Notes: a model not told the origin generated them from the sequence alone. Positions 12,494 to 25,522 are shown, counted from the stretch's first letter. The stretch is DNA of 64,000 bases from Baylisascaris procyonis (GCA_037389465.1 JAZARR010000170.1:1054001-1118000); one strand, 5' to 3'. Program-made: numbers and translations.

Positions 12494-12570
12494 CGGTGAA
12501 TTCTGCGTGCCGTACAAGCTGCACCGACTTGTCGATACCGCATAGTCGAAGAAGTGGATCGGATTCGTTC
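12494..12570 (-). other. Upstream exon candidate (copy A)
   Basis: A 77 bp minus-strand segment follows acceptor TCTTTACAG and ends at donor GTGAGC. All three phases are open. One reads NESDPLLRLCGIDKSVQLVR and another reads YAVSTSRCSLYGTQNSP, which would fit the S/T-rich head. The true phase cannot be decided from sequence alone. Confidence 0.3.
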
Positions 12571-12838
12571 CTGTAAAGACGTCCTTGATAAATTTTTGGA
12601 AATGTGCCACAACCGTTATGCACCTCATTTTTCATATATGTTTCTAAATAGGAAAAGTAGGCGGGAGGTGGGACGGGAGGACATAAATATTCTAAACGCA
12701 TCCTAGCCTTAATTTCATCTTCGAATAACGAACTAAACAATGAGGCAAAACCTCGAAACAAGAGAAGAGAGGTGGAAGAAGATGCGTGAAACACGCCAAA
12801 CTAAAAACGCAACCAAATGCACTTCAAAGCACCGCAGA

Positions 12839-12913
12839 TCATGCAAAGTTTAACATATTCTCGTAAATCACGAGCGCTTTTTCTAGCTGCTTGATGTGGA
12901 TGCCATCAGCCAT
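12839..12913 (-). other. Short helical open segment (copy A)
   Basis: The minus strand encodes MADGIHIKQLEKALVIYENM and ends LNFA before a stop. The spacing of hydrophobic residues suggests a helix. It lies upstream of the head-like exons. It could be the 5' end of the coiled-coil gene or a separate exon; no splice site clearly bounds it. Copy B at 46,613-46,687 is identical. Confidence 0.3.
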
Positions 12914-14064
12914 CTCTTTTATCACCTTTCAGCCTATAACTATAGATCTCTTCCAATATAAAGAACTAGATAATAGGTATGAAAAACTAAAAGACGAGCG
13001 AGCAAAAACAGCGTGCAATTCTATACCAAAGGGAACAACACGATATAAAAAAGAGTAAACTATAAAAAATCAGCAACCATTTGAGCCTTCGCTCATTAAG
13101 TGCAAACGCTACCTGAGTTTGAAACGAAGAAATAATTTAGTTACCTTCATAGCGCATCATTAACACTCCACATTAAAATAACTCAGAATAAACCAAATCT
13201 CTACACCAAAATAACCTAAATAACCTAAAATACAACCAAACCACCGCATCGAAATACCCCAAAATACTCTCAGTCTCTCTTAAAAAACCAGTAAACCACT
13301 CTTTAATACAGCAACATAGCAACAAATCCGCTATGATCACTTCAACTGTCTTCATCAAAATTTGTGCAGAAACAAAGCAGACGATGTAGGAGCGAAATTC
13401 AATCCCTCAGCGACGTCTCTAACGCACCTAACATCCCTACGTACCGAAATGAAATTCAAGCTGCTCGGGCAATAACTTGTAATCGCTGTATTTTAACGAT
13501 TCTGTAATTCGATAAAAATTTAATCAGCTATTTGTGCAATAAATATTAACCAAATATTATACGATAAAAATTTAACTATCGCAATCATTTTGGAAAACAA
13601 ACACAAGAAAATCGAAAAGAAAATAAAACGTAACAAAAAACATATCCCACCGAAACATTCTAAGAGATCAAAACCTTTACAATTTACCTATATTTTATAA
13701 ACACTCATTTTACTAAATAAAACATTTTACCTAGTCATAGGTTATATTTTTGTGATGCAAGTGAAATAATTCAGTTGAATCACAATATGTTCGCGGTATC
13801 ACATCTCATGTACAAGAATTACGTTGGCATCTTCAACATAAATAATAATAAATCAGATGGGATTACTTCAGCCTTCCCCTGTCCCCTTTAATCTCTCCTC
13901 ACCGCTTCTTTCTTTTATTATATGATAGCCTGATGAGTGAGACAAGTGTCCGCTAAGCCATTCAGGTTTGCGTTAAACTATCCTTTAGGTATTGAATGTG
14001 TCAGCAGGATGTACAGCCGAGTGGGATCGGGTCTAACCTACAACCACATGAACGGTGCCGAACC
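12914..14064. other. No gene recognised
   Basis: AT-rich DNA shared with copy B up to the duplication boundary at 14,064. Confidence 0.5.
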
Positions 14065-15014
14065 GTGTCGAGCTACAGGTGCGTATATCGTGTCAACTCT
14101 TTTGACGCGCTTCTCTAACTGCTAGTTTGAGAATTGCTGGATTCAAATTCCAAACTTTACACTGTCTTATGGCGAATTAAACTATAAGATTTGATAAGCA
14201 ATATTCTTTATCAAGTGGTAAGATTCTATAAATCGACCTATTTGACCGATTTTCAACCATCGGTTAAACAAACGGATAAGCGTTCGATTTTCAGGAATGT
14301 CGTCACTACATTGCTGATAAGGGTAAATTGTCGTAAGCCGACGAGGAAGAACAAAGCCATCCACCGTTTCGGCTAAACAAAATAACTTATCACTTCTGAT
14401 AGGATCAGTAAAGAAATTGATCAAATGATATCTTAATTCATCGATTTTAGACTTGAACGATTTTAAAATCCCGTTATTGCTGTTTTAATTAGCCAGCACC
14501 GCGAAGTATCGAAAAATACATAGCAAAGAAAGTTTCAACGAGAATAACGTAGAGGGAAAAAGAGTTAATTGATAGTTGCTCAACCTACAGTAATTAAAGA
14601 CTGCGGTATTATTTCATAACTCATGAGAGGGGAGAAGGAGGAGGGAGGGGGAGGTAGTAGATCAATTGGTTATAAGGCGAATGCTATCAGTTTGAGCCGA
14701 GCAACATAGCTATTTTCCAGGTTACTCTAAAACGAAACAGATGTTCCTCTCAGTGAAGTGACCTACTGAAAAAATAACTTTCGTCGGACTAAATTTCAAC
14801 AAAGGAGATCAATGCTCATAAGATGGTGCTATTTTTTTAAATTTCCACAAAATGGCAATAAAAAACATCCATGAAAGCAATCTAAAAATGATCGCTTTCC
14901 TTGTACATTTCACAGTCCTCTTAGGAAACAAACAGAAAGAATATAATGTCTCCCCTACGAATTATAGAACTAGAAATTTGTTATGAGCCCATTCTACTAA
15001 CATCAAAATAAGGC
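14065..15014. other. No gene recognised; G-rich patch
   Basis: Single-copy sequence starting at the copy A breakpoint. A G-rich patch (gaggggagaaggaggaggga, continuing gggggagg) lies at 14,630-14,660. No exon was recognised. Confidence 0.5.
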
Positions 15015-15056
15015 AATATTTGATTAATGCCTAGGTTTAGGCATTAATCAAATATT
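15015..15056. repeat. Perfect 19 bp inverted repeat with 4 nt loop
   Basis: The left arm AATATTTGATTAATGCCTA (15,015-15,033) is followed by GGTT and then by its exact reverse complement (15,038-15,056). As DNA it could extrude a cruciform; as RNA it would be a strong hairpin. The arms meet at GCCTA and TAGGC, which resemble the nematode telomere unit, possibly by chance. Confidence 0.9.
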
Positions 15057-15480
15057 TATTCACAGGTCCATAGATCGTTTTTCGTATCATCGTGTTGCAT
15101 CATATTAAACTCAAATCATAATGAGACACATCAAATCGTTCTTCTAGTGAAGAGCAAAAAAACCACCAGAAAGAACACATTTCAAAACATCGGAATAATT
15201 CGAGCGTATAAATGAAGTTTTCGTCTAAAATTCGAGTTTTTCTCCATCACTTGATAGAGTCCTTGAAAACATCCTTTCAGGATCCATGCTCGAAAATATC
15301 CTCAAAGGACATTTCTGAGCAGGAAAAACGATCCTCGAAGAATGTTTTCGAGGAGAAAAAAAAGGAAAATAAAGTATAATTATTTACAAAACTTCACTGC
15401 CAATATCCGGTAGAATGAGGACTTACATCTGAATAGAAATAATTATTCGAATTTGGTGCACCTAACAAAATGGCCTTTTT
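15057..15480. other. No gene recognised; small hairpin
   Basis: Contains related pieces 'gaaaacatcctttcagga' and 'gaaaatatcctcaaagga' and a hairpin cctcgaa/gaatgt/tttcgagg at about 15,331-15,352. No gene was seen. Confidence 0.4.
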
Positions 15481-15765
15481 TCATCTCAACCGATAAAACT
15501 CGGTGGTCATATCAGCAATTTGCCGGTTGAAATATCCTGAGTTTAATTTTTCGGTCATCTTGCTTTGTGCGTCAAATTCAAAAGAGGAAAACAACGAGTT
15601 CAAAAACGTTGAACTAATAGGAGATGGGCGAGGGGAATGGGAATGATCTTCCAATGATTGAGAGTCAATGCGTGTAGAATGGCTTACTTTCCTCACAATA
15701 TCCTCTTCCATTTTCAAATGTTTTAGGGGAAATTCGTTTTCAAAACATTCCCTAGTGAACTTCAT
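15481..15765 (-). CDS. Hypothetical small protein, 94 codons
   Basis: This open frame runs from an ATG to a stop inside single-copy AT-rich DNA. The N-terminal part has MEEDIVRKVSHSTRID and an S, P and H-rich middle. The end reads KMTEKLNSGYFNRQIADMTT then EFYRLR, which looks helical. The charge pattern is more protein-like than most open frames here. I recognise no domain and see no introns, promoter or second copy for support. An unexpressed chance frame or an exon remnant is quite possible. Confidence 0.25.
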   Translation of the reverse strand: MKFTRECFENEFPLKHLKMEEDIVRKVSHSTRIDSQSLEDHSHSPRPSPISSTFLNSLFSSFEFDAQSKMTEKLNSGYFNRQIADMTTEFYRLR

Positions 15766-16462
15766 GGCAGTTACTTAGTGAGTCACAACAGAATTTTTCA
15801 GGAACTTCCACCCAATGCAGTATGTTTGAAACAGGTAATCGCTGGAGAGGGGAGGAGATTATTTCTGCCTAACCCAGTAAAGATCATCCAAAAACGTCGT
15901 TTAATACCGTTGTGTATGACGAAATGTTTATTGACAATTTCTTGGAATGACCATGCCTTAATGATTGAGCTTTTTTAGGAAAAATAAATGAAAAAGTAGT
16001 TTATGCTCTTATCCCTCTAAATTTAGGTTGACTCATTTCACTTTTTCGACCCCCATTATAGCAAGGATCATTAGCCAATGCTATGCTACATTATATGAAA
16101 TAAAGAATGTTACGAAAATCAGAAAATCAATTATAAAAATCTCTATTAATGCCGAGAAATGTTACCTCTAAAACAATACACAGTGAAAGAAAATCCCGAA
16201 ATAAATAAAACAGCGCTGCAATATTTTTGTATTTTTGCAAAACATCAGGAACAAAAAAAAAAAACTAGAAAATTTTTTCGAAAGGTCTCCACTTAATATT
16301 CCCAAAAAAAAAGATAGAGACAGTGGGAAAAAGGATACGAGATTCAACATATAGAACGCAACTACTAGTTAAGCATTAAATAGGCCGATATCGTAGGAGA
16401 ATCACAGATAGTGATATCGAAACACTGGATATGCGCGCACATCAAGTATCGCGTAATGGGCA

Positions 16463-16982
16463 TTGTTGCAGACGAGGTAGCCTGGCTGCGAACTGCGGAC
16501 GGAGCTGAGCCTGTGCCCCACATTGGGCACGCACCACTACCGTAATCTGCATTCTCCGTAAGCGGATACTAACGCCGATCACAGGAACTCAAAAATTTGT
16601 GGTAAAAACGCGATTATTTTCCCAGTTTTTTTAACTTAAATGTCAAATAATGCCCCCTCGCAAAACTTCAGCCCGATTGAAGTAGCAGAAGTGCACTTGC
16701 TGGATGGGCTATCGTTCTCTGCGATTGTTGATGGCCATCCAACACATGCACTTCCCCTCCTTCAGTTAAGCTGAAATTTTGCAAAGGGACATTATTTGAC
16801 ACTGTGAATTGAATGATGGGAGGACTTGTATGTTTCCATCACAAGTTGTTGAGTTTTTGTGGTGTGCGTTGGTATTCGCTTGCAGAGTGCACAGTACGGT
16901 AGTGGTGGGCACGCAAAGGGAAGCTAACGCTCAGCTTCGTTCGCAGTTCCCAGCTTAGGCGCCGTCGTTCTCTGCAATTGTG
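16463..16982. mobile_element. Foldback (long inverted repeat) element, MITE-like
   Basis: Two imperfect arms of about 250 bp face each other around a centre near 16,723. The left arm holds in order gcgaactgcgg, gggcacgcaccactaccgta, tgtcaaataatg and cagaagtgcact. The right arm holds the complements in reverse order: catgcacttcc, cattatttgaca, tacggtagtggtgggcacgc and ttcgcagttc. The motif cgttctctgc occurs at the centre (16,713) and again at the right end (16,967). No transposase frame is present, so it would be non-autonomous. No clear target-site duplication was found. Confidence 0.75.
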
Positions 16983-17007
16983 CCTGCCTAATGACCCAAA
17001 ACTAGAA

Positions 17008-17042
17008 GGGTGGGGAAAGAAGGAGGGGGAAGGGGGATGGGA
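17008..17042 (+). other. G-quadruplex-type motif beside the foldback element
   Basis: Five runs of three or more G (GGG, GGGG, GGGGG, GGGGG, GGG), separated by short A-rich gaps, occur within 35 bases. They start 25 bp after the right end of the foldback element. Confidence 0.55.
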
Positions 17043-20000
17043 GATATCTCAATAATTGCGGCCAGGCAACATAAATGTCGTCCAGAGTTAGATTTGGATT
17101 TCAAGCTTTCGATATATCGCTTCGAACAGTTCAAAAAAACCGATATTACAGAAAAAAAAGAATAAATAACGTTGCGTCACTTATGTAAAGGTAGCAAATA
17201 CGCTTATTGCTTCAAGAGTAATAAACTGATAATGAATATTGTAATATTAAGTAAAATAAACAAGAAATGTAATTGAGCAGAGAATTTTTGCGAAATTTTT
17301 TCAATAAATTTTCTCGTGAAAATTTTACGATAAAATGAAATTTTTTCAAAAGAAAAAAAACCTAAAAATTATCGAAAAAGCGGAATTTCAAATCATACAA
17401 AACAAACAATATGATCAATTAGTTCTCCAATCGAATAGAAAAATAGTTTTGTTGCTAACGTTTTATATTTGTTTCTCTCTCACTGAAAACTGCACAAAAC
17501 GATTCATCGAATTACAAATAAAACATGAATATGTAAAAAGGTGACGGTTTATTTCGTTCGCATTAATTATAGAGTAGCTGATATGAGAGAGAGGAGACAA
17601 ACAAGAAGGTGCTGCAAAGAATCTCGGCAATCCTCTATTTATAAGAAAGAAATCTTCTATGGAAAATCAGAAAGGAATATAGGCAGAAAGCGATACGTAA
17701 GAAAGTAGAATACTCCTTAAATCCCCCGATTCTTATACTAAACCATAAACCCAAAACTATTTCCAGATTAAAATCGGATCATATATAATGATTTAAGTAG
17801 CATATCGCAGTCTCTCAAAGTGAAGTTAATAAGGTAAAATTGTATCCATACCTAAATCGATCAATGAATAAATTCATCGACTTTTTGGAAGATAGACGCA
17901 TATGAGTTTTCAATGATTATTTTCAACGATGGGCTAATAAAAATAGAAATGGGTGGTGTTAAAGAGTTGGCACGACGGGTGTTTAACTTCGTAGAGAACA
18001 ATCGTTTTTACAAATTATCAACAAATAATAAAATATATGCGAGAAATCTGCTCATATTTTAGTTAAATCGACTGCTTATGCACTGTCCACATTACGAAAA
18101 AGTTTGAATTGCCACCAACTTAGTAAGTCAATAAGCCGGAGTGTTCAACCCTATGCAAGGTTTCACATTAAACACCTTTGAATGCGCAATACATTTTTCG
18201 AAGTTGAATCGTTGAAGTAAAAGTTGACATGATCAGCACATTGAACATACCGTATTATGAAGCTTTATAACACCGTCTTCACTGGTTGCAGAGCTAAAAT
18301 TAACACATAGACACACACGCATACGGACGGGTGCACGCACACTCGCACGCACGCGTACATCACACAGCAGATTTGTGGAAATGTGCCTTACAAAAGTGTA
18401 TTCGTAAAGCATAATGTTCAGATGTTATGCTCATGCGTATTTGCAAAATCGTTGAGAAACGCAAAATGAAATGATTTAATGCGCATTTTGGTGCTAAATG
18501 CAAAACGCATATCAAACGTAGGGTATTTTTGTTTGGGAGAGCGCATTTCGATTTGCAATTCGAAGCTTCCTTTCAACAATTTTTTTCGATGAAGAAATGC
18601 GTCTTTCCCATTCATGTCACGTATCTTATTTCCGATTAAAATGAATGCGACTTTTCCACGATGGATTGAGTAGAATCATATCGCAAAATGTGCATCAGCT
18701 AACACCATCATCCTATTCATTTCATTATTGAGCAATTTTGAGACTTGTAACGCAATCTAGGCCCATAACAAACAAAAATTACAATCTAACACATTGTAAC
18801 GCAAAGCTGAAACAGATGAACTCAAATGCTACGAAGAAGGCGCATGAAGTGGTATTTAAATATATAAAGGAAGGGGGGGGGAGTAATAAAAAGAGCGTAA
18901 AATTTGTTAAAAGATAGTGGAGAAAATCCATCTCTTTACGTTATTTAGATATGCTGATGATCATCTTCTAGCAACAAAAAAAAGTGCCATTTGATTTCAA
19001 ATGCTTTATACCATTTTAGGACGGATGTGAGGTAAAAAAGAGAAAAATAATTGAATAACGAAAGGAATATGATATCTGAATCTTCGTTTTTATTAAGATT
19101 CTTTTCGTGCAGGGACTTCTCTGTTTTTAGAAACGTAAACTGCTTGTAAGCAAAAATTTTCACTGCGCACTACTCAAGATTATGGTTAAGTCATTACTCA
19201 TCCCTTCGTTCACCACCGTGTTGATACACACGACATAACCCTTTTGAAATCTTCAGGAGTTCACTGACCTCCCCCCCCCCCACCCCTCCCACCGAGAATT
19301 TGAGAAGTTCAAAATCGCGAGGTTCTTTCGAAGTAGAATGGACGTTATTTTGTGACCTAAAAAAGAAGCGAGAAGCTCGCAGACGATGAGATACTTCAGT
19401 TATTTCCATACTTATATCAAAAAAGTCGTCTCAATAAACAAATTATAAAACCAATGGAGAGGAAATATACTTAACAGACGCTTATTGGCACACAAGCTAT
19501 ATGGAATGTAAAGTTGAAACGACCGACGAATTCAAGCCAATCGATTACGCAATCACACAAAAGTGTTACTTAAGGAGACAATAATGAATCTGCTGATCGA
19601 CGCTTTTATCATACCATCTATCATTTCTCGTTATTTTCCATGGCATCGATCCCACTATACTTTTTGATATTTACAATAAATCAGTGGAAAATAAAATTTA
19701 GAAAAACAAAACTCCAGAGATATTTTTCTAATATTCTTTTTCAGTAATTCTGATATATGGAAATTCTTTTTCAGTAAATACTAAAACGCTCTTAATCGTT
19801 GCTGACCAATGCACTTTCATAGTTGATCGCCACATTTCTGCAAAATCTCAGCAATTTGCATCAATAAAATTTACCGGAAAAGCTAGCTGGATAATATGCA
19901 AAACAAAGCGGATCGACTGATGGATATTAGTTGATCGTTAAAATTAAGCATATGTAGTGGCGGATATGTGCTCTGTGTGGAAAGTAATTGGCACGAAGTG

Positions 20001-21573
20001 ACATATTGAATTTGCCGAGGCGAACAACTCGAGTATAATGCAATGGATCATGATGAATTCTTCATCAGACAACATCAGCCTATATCGTTTTCTTATGAAC
20101 GTATAAATTCGCATCGCCAAACAAGTAGATATTTAATTAGTCAAACAAGCAAAATTTATGGAATGAATCTACTTGTCGGAAATTCATATGCAAATTAGTT
20201 CTTTTCAAGTGTTATATCTCGCTAAGGTTTTATCAAGCTGCCGTTCAACTAAGCGACAAAAAATGTCATCATTAGCGCATGAAAATGGTCGATAATTTTT
20301 ACAGAGAAGTAAAGATTCCACAAGGTTTTAGTTCGGTTAGTTTTGATAACATAAAAATTTGCCCCAAAAAATCACGCAACTCATTGTAAGCACTCAATTA
20401 TTCTTCTAATTTCACCCACAGCTTACTCTTAAGAAAGAACTGACGGAAATTTAGCTAAAACTTGAGGAATCGATGTTTATGTCGCCAATATACCGCACAT
20501 AGCGTGCTCTTAGCCAACGAATTTACGTCCAACCTCATTCCATTCTTTTTTCCATACAATTTATTAGCTGCCAAATGCTTCATCTACACACTAGTCTTGT
20601 AAAAATGAGAATTCGGCAGACGCATATTTTTGCTGGTCATTTTTTTATTCGTAAGCTAGTTTCAAATTGCAAAGAAAGCGCTTCGTAATTTGTTGAAAAT
20701 CGCGTTTTTGTGCTACTAATCTTCACATGATGCTCACCCCTCATTACCACTTCAAGCACGCATACGTAGCAAGGATTCGGCTAGAATTTTTCATTTGTTC
20801 GTCATTTTCCTAACGAATTCTTCGAAGCATTCATGTTTGCGCTTATTTTTGAACATGTATGATTGCGTTCAACGCAAGCGTATTAACTAAGAATACCATA
20901 AATCAATCATAAAGGCATGACAAAGAATAGCATATTTAATGCTCATTGTTTCCTCATTGAATAAAATCGGCTAAGGATACTTAGTAAATTACGAAGCAAT
21001 AAAAAGACGATTAAAGTGCTCTGAATTAAGAAGTATTTTAAAATACAAAACGGCACTTGAAGTTACTGCAACAAAAATAAACAATTGAGACAAAGTAAAT
21101 AGTGTAAAACAAGTACGCCTCAAAGAGTGCAGATACAAAAAAAGAACTTCCGTACATTTATAGATGTCATCGAGTAGGTTCTCATAATCAAGAAGAACAG
21201 TTTAAGCACGATGAATCGAGATCTGAATGAGCGATCGTCCATGTGAACGCTCATTAAATGAAATAAGCACAAGCACAACGCGATCAACAACCACTGCGAA
21301 GCATTCAATGAGGAATGTTTGACCGCATTGTCGACCCTCGTCAGACAATTACACAGCATGAGATCGGTCAAATTGTTTCGTAATTCTTTGAAAGTGTTCC
21401 GAATTGTTGAGAATTAGAACGATACTCGGAAGATCATAGGCTCTAAGCATTCATGGTCAAACACGCTGAGAAAGAAACCTGCTGCAAACGCTACAAAATA
21501 ATGGCTGACGCATGCATCGACACGGTCCCCCATCTGATTAGGTGTATATGAAGCCAATCACGGAATATGATCA
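17043..21573. other. No gene recognised
   Basis: Long AT-rich single-copy stretch with short open frames only. A C-run (cctcccccccccccacccc) at 19,269-19,292 is G4-like on the minus strand. Short open frames in 18,418-19,409 have no splice context or recognisable motif. Confidence 0.5.
18301..18362. repeat. CA/CG-rich alternating tract
   Basis: An impure purine-pyrimidine alternating stretch (acacacacgcatacgg, gcacgcacactcgcacgcac) of the kind that can adopt Z-DNA. A similar impure tract lies at 22,784-22,870. Confidence 0.5.
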
Positions 21574-24500
21574 TTAAGATCGGTTAATGAACAACCGAAA
21601 TGAAATATGTAGAGATTGTACAGGCGAGGGGGTGCAACTCCCACCTCGGTAGCTATGCAATGAGCGAGAAAGGTGAGGCAGAGTGAGGAAAACATGACCT
21701 GGTATTTGGGAGTCGATCTTAAACCATAAAATCATTAGTTCTGCCAATGGCTTCACCTCTCCCCATCCCTGTTCTTCTGGTAACATGGAAACTTCTCGAA
21801 GATTGCCTAAACATGATGCTGAAAAGACGGCTTCGCGATGCAGAATATGCTCATCGACTTTTGTGGGCAAAACAATGAATGTAAAGCATTGGCAATGGCA
21901 TTGCACTGATGCGCACAATTTTTACCCCTTCATAAATTCGCTCACATAAAAGGAAAATTATCTTGCGCTATCGTCTTATATGAACAATATTTTTAGAAAT
22001 CGCATTTTTTGGCACTGTTATGCTAATTCTTCCCAATGATAAAAACTGATATGATTAGATTGCATATCTGATAAAATAGATTGATGCAAACGGAAAGATT
22101 ACAAAGGAAAGACCCCCTCATCACCGTTAATACTCTATATTAAAAAAAAACATCAACGTAAATACTTCTTTTTGGGCTAAAGAATCGTAGCTAATATTAA
22201 AACAATGATAAACTAATATCAGTTGCTAGGTCTAATCAAATGCTTTTCTTTCAGCTAGAAATATTAATTTAGATATAGACATCCGACGAGTGATGAGCAT
22301 CATCACTAGGAGGCAATAAATTCCATTATTTAAAAAAAAAGCGGGGCTGTTCGTTCTATCGAGCAGTATGCCTTGCTAGGTAGTCAGTGAAGTGCACACT
22401 AAATGAGATACGCAACGATGAGCGATCTAAATGTTTCCTATAAGAGGATACGAAATAAACATACTCCCTATTAGAAAATACCGTACAACTAACTTAGTCT
22501 TACCGTATAACCTAAGTATCGAACAATAAGACATTTCCTGCACTAAAACATAGTCCTATTTTTCTCCTCGAGAACTTTTTTAGAACCTGTGGATCTCCGA
22601 TCGCATATGAAGCTAATTCGTTTGGATGGCCTAATCGAAAATAGATTCGATCAAGGAACAAACAACGACGAATGTGCGTGTCCAGGACAAGTCTACCCAT
22701 AAAGGAATTTCGCAAATTTTAGCAATAGATTCAAGAAACCGCCATTTTTTCCATACAGATGTCATCTCACATACTGCATACCACACGCATACAGACGGAT
22801 GCATACATACGCATGCGCACACATCTCTAAGCGAAACATACATAGGAACACACTACGTATACGCATCGATAGACGCGTAGTTCACAAATGCAACACTTGT
22901 TTATATGGCCGAAAAAAATTTAAATTTACATCCACCGAAGTGCCAACTGAAACATTGAAACGTTATACAATTTGAACTAAGAAATTCTTTTTAAAAGACG
23001 ACGGGTTTTCAAAGGTTACTGGAATCGAATCTTAAGTGACGGAATGAATAAAAGTATTCAAAAAAGACAAAAGGAAATGAGGGTATGCTCGAATAGAATT
23101 TTGATAGAATAATTAAGGATGGAGAAAGAAGTTCAGAGATCTTTGTTGAAAACCTTTTTCTGACTTTGTTCGATGCCGCTTACGCAATGAACTGTGTATC
23201 GATAATTATAGGCTATGTACGCGACACTGCTGCTATTAGAAAACTTTTTAAGTGAAAGAACTAGATAAAGGAAAGGAAGTAGAGGCAGAGGGGAACAGAG
23301 AGGGGGGAATGAAGCTGGAATTTCATCTTCATCACATTCCCTTTGCCAAAATTGGAAAACGTATGAAGTTTGATTGACGCGATTCTGATATAGTTTCCAT
23401 TCCCTTATAACGCTTTCATATTTCTATCATTTCAGCGAACTTAATATTAAGGTTAGCCGTACAGCAAATTGCAGCCTGGAGCAATCATGCAATTACAACG
23501 CCTTCAATTCGGCTCCTTTATCTATATTTTTTACTCCCCATATATGGAAAGATCACTTTTGCAATATCTTGCTAGTACTCCTATATCGTCTATACTACGT
23601 CCATACTACGTATAGATTGGCTATGCTGCATTGCAAACAGCTCCCTTGCGTCACATACTACATGCACAGTGCTGGTCTGCAGAAATGAACGATCTCGAAC
23701 AAATTTTACGCATAGGGGCTAGAAAGATTAAAAAACAAACTAAAGCCTATAAATCAATTTCGTTTTGAGCAATTTGGCTCCTACGTTTGTTGCATTGCAA
23801 TCAGAAATATGTCTATAGAACTCATTATTGATGTATAGAACAGTACCATTAAAACTTCTTTAAAAAAAATGAATTCACCCTACCACTAAAATTTTTTCCT
23901 TTCAAACAGGAATCGACTATTTTCATAGAACAATTTAGTAAAGTTTTCTTCTAGCTCAGCTTCGTTTCTGTAAGTGAAACAGGCGTACCTAAACTCAAAC
24001 ATAAAATCAATTCGATAAACCCTCAGTAATTTGGCGAAATCTACATGAAGGAAATTCTAGCTCAAACAAATGCAACATTGTATTCATCAAGCAATTTGCA
24101 TCAATCTGGACATGCCCCACTTCCAACAATCTGTGCTCTTCTCATAGTCATAAGGACTTTTATTCGAAAGATCGGACTACGATATGCTGCCCCTCCGCTT
24201 CCCCTAATCGCTGGCCTTATGATCTACTAGCAAAGGACCGTTTAGTAGCAAAAGCAGATGATACGATCGGGTCGAGGGAGATAAGAGGTGCAAAGACGTG
24301 TGCGAGCTGGTAACCAAACAATCCTTTCAGCCAAATCTAAATAAACACTCACAATATGGCGCAAATGACTTTGCAAGATGTCGCAGACCCATACTCGGGA
24401 TTTAATAATAAGATAAGTAATTAGTTTCAGGAAGGGCCACACCTTCCGAACATAGAGAGAAAACAACAGAAGCGTTATCAGATGGAGATAACTGTGCTTA

Positions 24501-25522
24501 GAAATCGAAGGAACAAATTGGTACACTGCAGTGAAGAGAAGTGGAGAGATCAGGGGGTTTCAAAAATTGCTAGGAGTTCTTAGCTCGTATAGAGAGCGAA
24601 ATCTCTATTCTTTTTCGCTCGATATGCATAGTGAATACATTTTGTAGTTTATTCCTCCCCTCCCCATGCCACCCTCCCTCCTCCACCCATTCCTTATTGC
24701 TCGTACCTGAGACGCTCCCATCAGAAACGTTCAGTAGAAAGATTCTTTGTCGTGAAAATTGAAACAATTTGGGAAATTGTTGAAGAACTCATAATGAAAC
24801 AAACAAAAATCAATGAGAAATACGGGATACACAACACAACTAGCAACAAAAGAAATTTTTATCTTTGTATGACCTCAAATAGTTCCCGAAATTACTGCTT
24901 GAGAGTATTCCTAGTAGCCCTGAGTTTTCAAAAAAACTTCCTATAAATATGTGATAGATCCCTCTCCCCCGGTCCCCCAAAGAAAAAGTGCACGAAAACA
25001 TTGAAAAGACTCCGTGAGAAAAGAAATGAATGCGGATATCATGGAACTGCAAAATAATTTTCGAATATTCGTTAAGCGAACATCGATTAATTGAGAATAC
25101 TCAGTGACATGTGCCAAAGAATGTAATGACTAAATAAATGAATGATTATTAAACACATTAATTACTGACACAACATACACGTACACATACGAAACATATA
25201 TGTACCACGTAAATGTATAGATATAAATGTACAGATAGAAGTATCGGAACAGCAATAATTTTGATTGATTATGTGGAAATAATGTAAATATAATAGATAA
25301 TTTTTTGAAAATACTTTTTAAAACTCACAAGATAGTGGTAAAAAATCAGCGGAAACGATGAAAAATTATGATTTAGGAAAAACGAAAGGAAATGTTACTA
25401 ACGAAAACGAGAGAATAAGATTGAATTCAATTCGAACTTCCGTAAAATGACTATTAATTAAATATGCGGATATGATTCCTTTCATCTACGGGAGCGATAA
25501 GTGTGACACTTCACACGAATTT
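21574..25522. other. No gene recognised
   Basis: AT-rich single-copy DNA. The minus-strand frame at 21,574-21,918 contains a fairly protein-like stretch (LPTKVDEHILHREAVFSASC). I cannot place it in a family and see no other support. An impure CA-rich tract lies at 22,784-22,870. Confidence 0.4.

Larger units (their letters stand above)
1..14064. repeat. Segmental duplication, copy A
   Basis: This block is repeated in the same orientation at 33,693-47,838. The offset moves from about 33,692 to 33,774 because of a few indels. Similarity is already present at base 1, so the true left end lies outside the window. The right end is sharp: after the shared bases ending gccgaacc at 14,064 and 47,838 the sequences part. 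Between 8,161 and 9,360 I counted about five substitutions against copy B. It contains a minisatellite, two spacers and minus-strand coiled-coil exon fragments. Confidence 0.95.

Noticed and set aside
21574..21918. 114-codon minus-strand frame
   Set aside because: Part of it is protein-like, but there is no known motif, no splice sites and no second copy for comparison.
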